From Wohlfahrtiimonas sp. G9077 (GTDB lineage Bacteria; Pseudomonadota; Gammaproteobacteria; Cardiobacteriales; Wohlfahrtiimonadaceae), in contig NZ_NEFD01000001.1 of NCBI RefSeq assembly GCF_002252155.1, positions 186,001-250,000 of the forward strand: a DNA stretch of 64,000 bases, given 5' to 3'. Under the pieces are notes generated by a model. That model ran no database searches and was not told the origin of the DNA. It saw only the letters and a program-made list of their open reading frames with translations. Positions 63,640 to 64,000 of the stretch are shown piece after piece; position 1 is the stretch's first letter; each line of letters begins with the position of its first letter. The position numbers were made by a program, and so were the translations under genes.

Positions 63640-64000
63640 TTACTGACATCTTTTACAAATGCCGTAGATCGTCACTTTTGCTTCTTGGAATAAATAGCCA
63701 AAGTTTTTTGCGATCTCTTCGCTCTTGACGCGAAACTCTTCTTTGTGGAATTCATCAACATAACCACATTTAACACACACGATGTGACTGTGTTGATCGC
63801 CATTGTCTAGTTCAAATACAGATTGACCACCATCAAAGAAATGGCGTTGCACTAAACCAGCTTGTTCAAATTGCGTTAATACGCGATACACAGTGGCTAA
63901 ACCCACCTCTTCGCCCGATTCATTCAAACGTTGGTAGATCTCTTCTGCACTTAAATGATCTTCTGAGGATGCTGACACTAAAATGTTTAAAATTTTAAGC
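63640..64000 (-). CDS. fur: ferric uptake regulator Fur (partial, N-terminus beyond the window)
   Basis: Fur represses iron-uptake genes when loaded with Fe2+. The visible part covers the C-terminal 119 residues. The HTH segment has L-A-T-V-Y-R-V-L-T-Q-F, followed by the regulatory-metal region H-F-F-D-G-G-Q-S-V-F-E-L and H-S-H-I-V-C-V-K-C-G. A second C-x-x-C ends the protein (G-I-C-K-R-C-Q). The reading frame continues open to base 64000 (L-K-I-L-N-I-L-V), so the real start is outside; a GTG at 63978 is only an internal codon. The two CxxC pairs match the structural zinc site. Next on the strand is the glycosyltransferase gene. Confidence 0.93.
   Translation of the reverse strand, partial: LKILNILVSASSEDHLSAEEIYQRLNESGEEVGLATVYRVLTQFEQAGLVQRHFFDGGQSVFELDNGDQHSHIVCVKCGYVDEFHKEEFRVKSEEIAKNFGYLFQEAKVTIYGICKRCQ

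Overview
The window is a gene-dense, moderately AT-rich chromosomal segment of a gammaproteobacterium. The evidence is a Fur, UvrA, RpoD, LepA, Era, Rnc, CpxRA, MurQ/AnmK, LplA, DusA, RlmJ and YgiBC repertoire of gammaproteobacterial type. A single-chain pyruvate carboxylase, a class II-like branched-chain aminotransferase and an unusual gene order point to a lineage outside the enterics. A Cardiobacteriales relative (Wohlfahrtiimonas/Ignatzschineria type) is my inference, not something the sequence proves. I saw no rRNA, tRNA, insertion sequence, prophage or CRISPR array.

Layout. 1-1358 is the end of a metal-chelate ABC importer locus (minus strand). 1442-2495 is a queuosine-precursor transporter behind a preQ1-I-type riboswitch, followed by a small glycine-zipper lipoprotein. 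2639-5554 (minus) is a four-gene unit: DsbA/FrnE-like, DsrE-like, YgiB lipoprotein and YgiC ATP-grasp ligase. 5646-7497 holds lplA and a DUF3553 gene. 7659-9620 (minus) is a Tat-exported PhoX-like phosphatase with a half-conserved Pho box. 9773-17077 (plus) runs gpmI, ctpA, uvrA, an orphan gene and ilvE. 17576-21058 is pyc. 21249-24405 is an operon in which a TetR regulator and a secreted orphan protein precede the peptidoglycan-recycling genes murQ and anmK. 24547-32037 carries rpoD, dusA, a lipoprotein, yqeY, dnaG and a membrane-anchored DUF2726 protein. A gap of about 950 bases follows, then ilvD (minus).

35355-37398 is yjcH-actP for acetate uptake, followed by a candidate small RNA. 37634-43554 (minus) is the lepA-lepB-rnc-era-DMT transporter-rlmJ block. 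43642-46659 has a DUF805-like membrane protein and a divergent NhaD-type antiporter. 46661-51491 has yraN, rsmI, an MFS transporter and two adjacent enzyme-family genes that have lost active-site residues (DeoC-like and SuhB-like), then an NAGPA-type secreted protein. 51457-54035 is cpxA-cpxR with a divergent Spy/CpxP gene and a consensus CpxR box between them. 54292-64000 (minus) runs mlaB, mlaC, murB, a Sel1-repeat protein, ppiD, a DUF349 protein, an ArnT-like glycosyltransferase and the truncated fur.

The main signal the genes do not explain is a repeated 13-base palindrome, TGACCGNCGGTCA, with conserved flanks. It occurs four times. One copy (a diverged form) lies between the -35 and -10 of the tetR-murQ-anmK promoter; the other three lie in noncoding gaps. 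The other notable signal is the pair of neighbouring pseudoenzyme candidates at 49165-50706.
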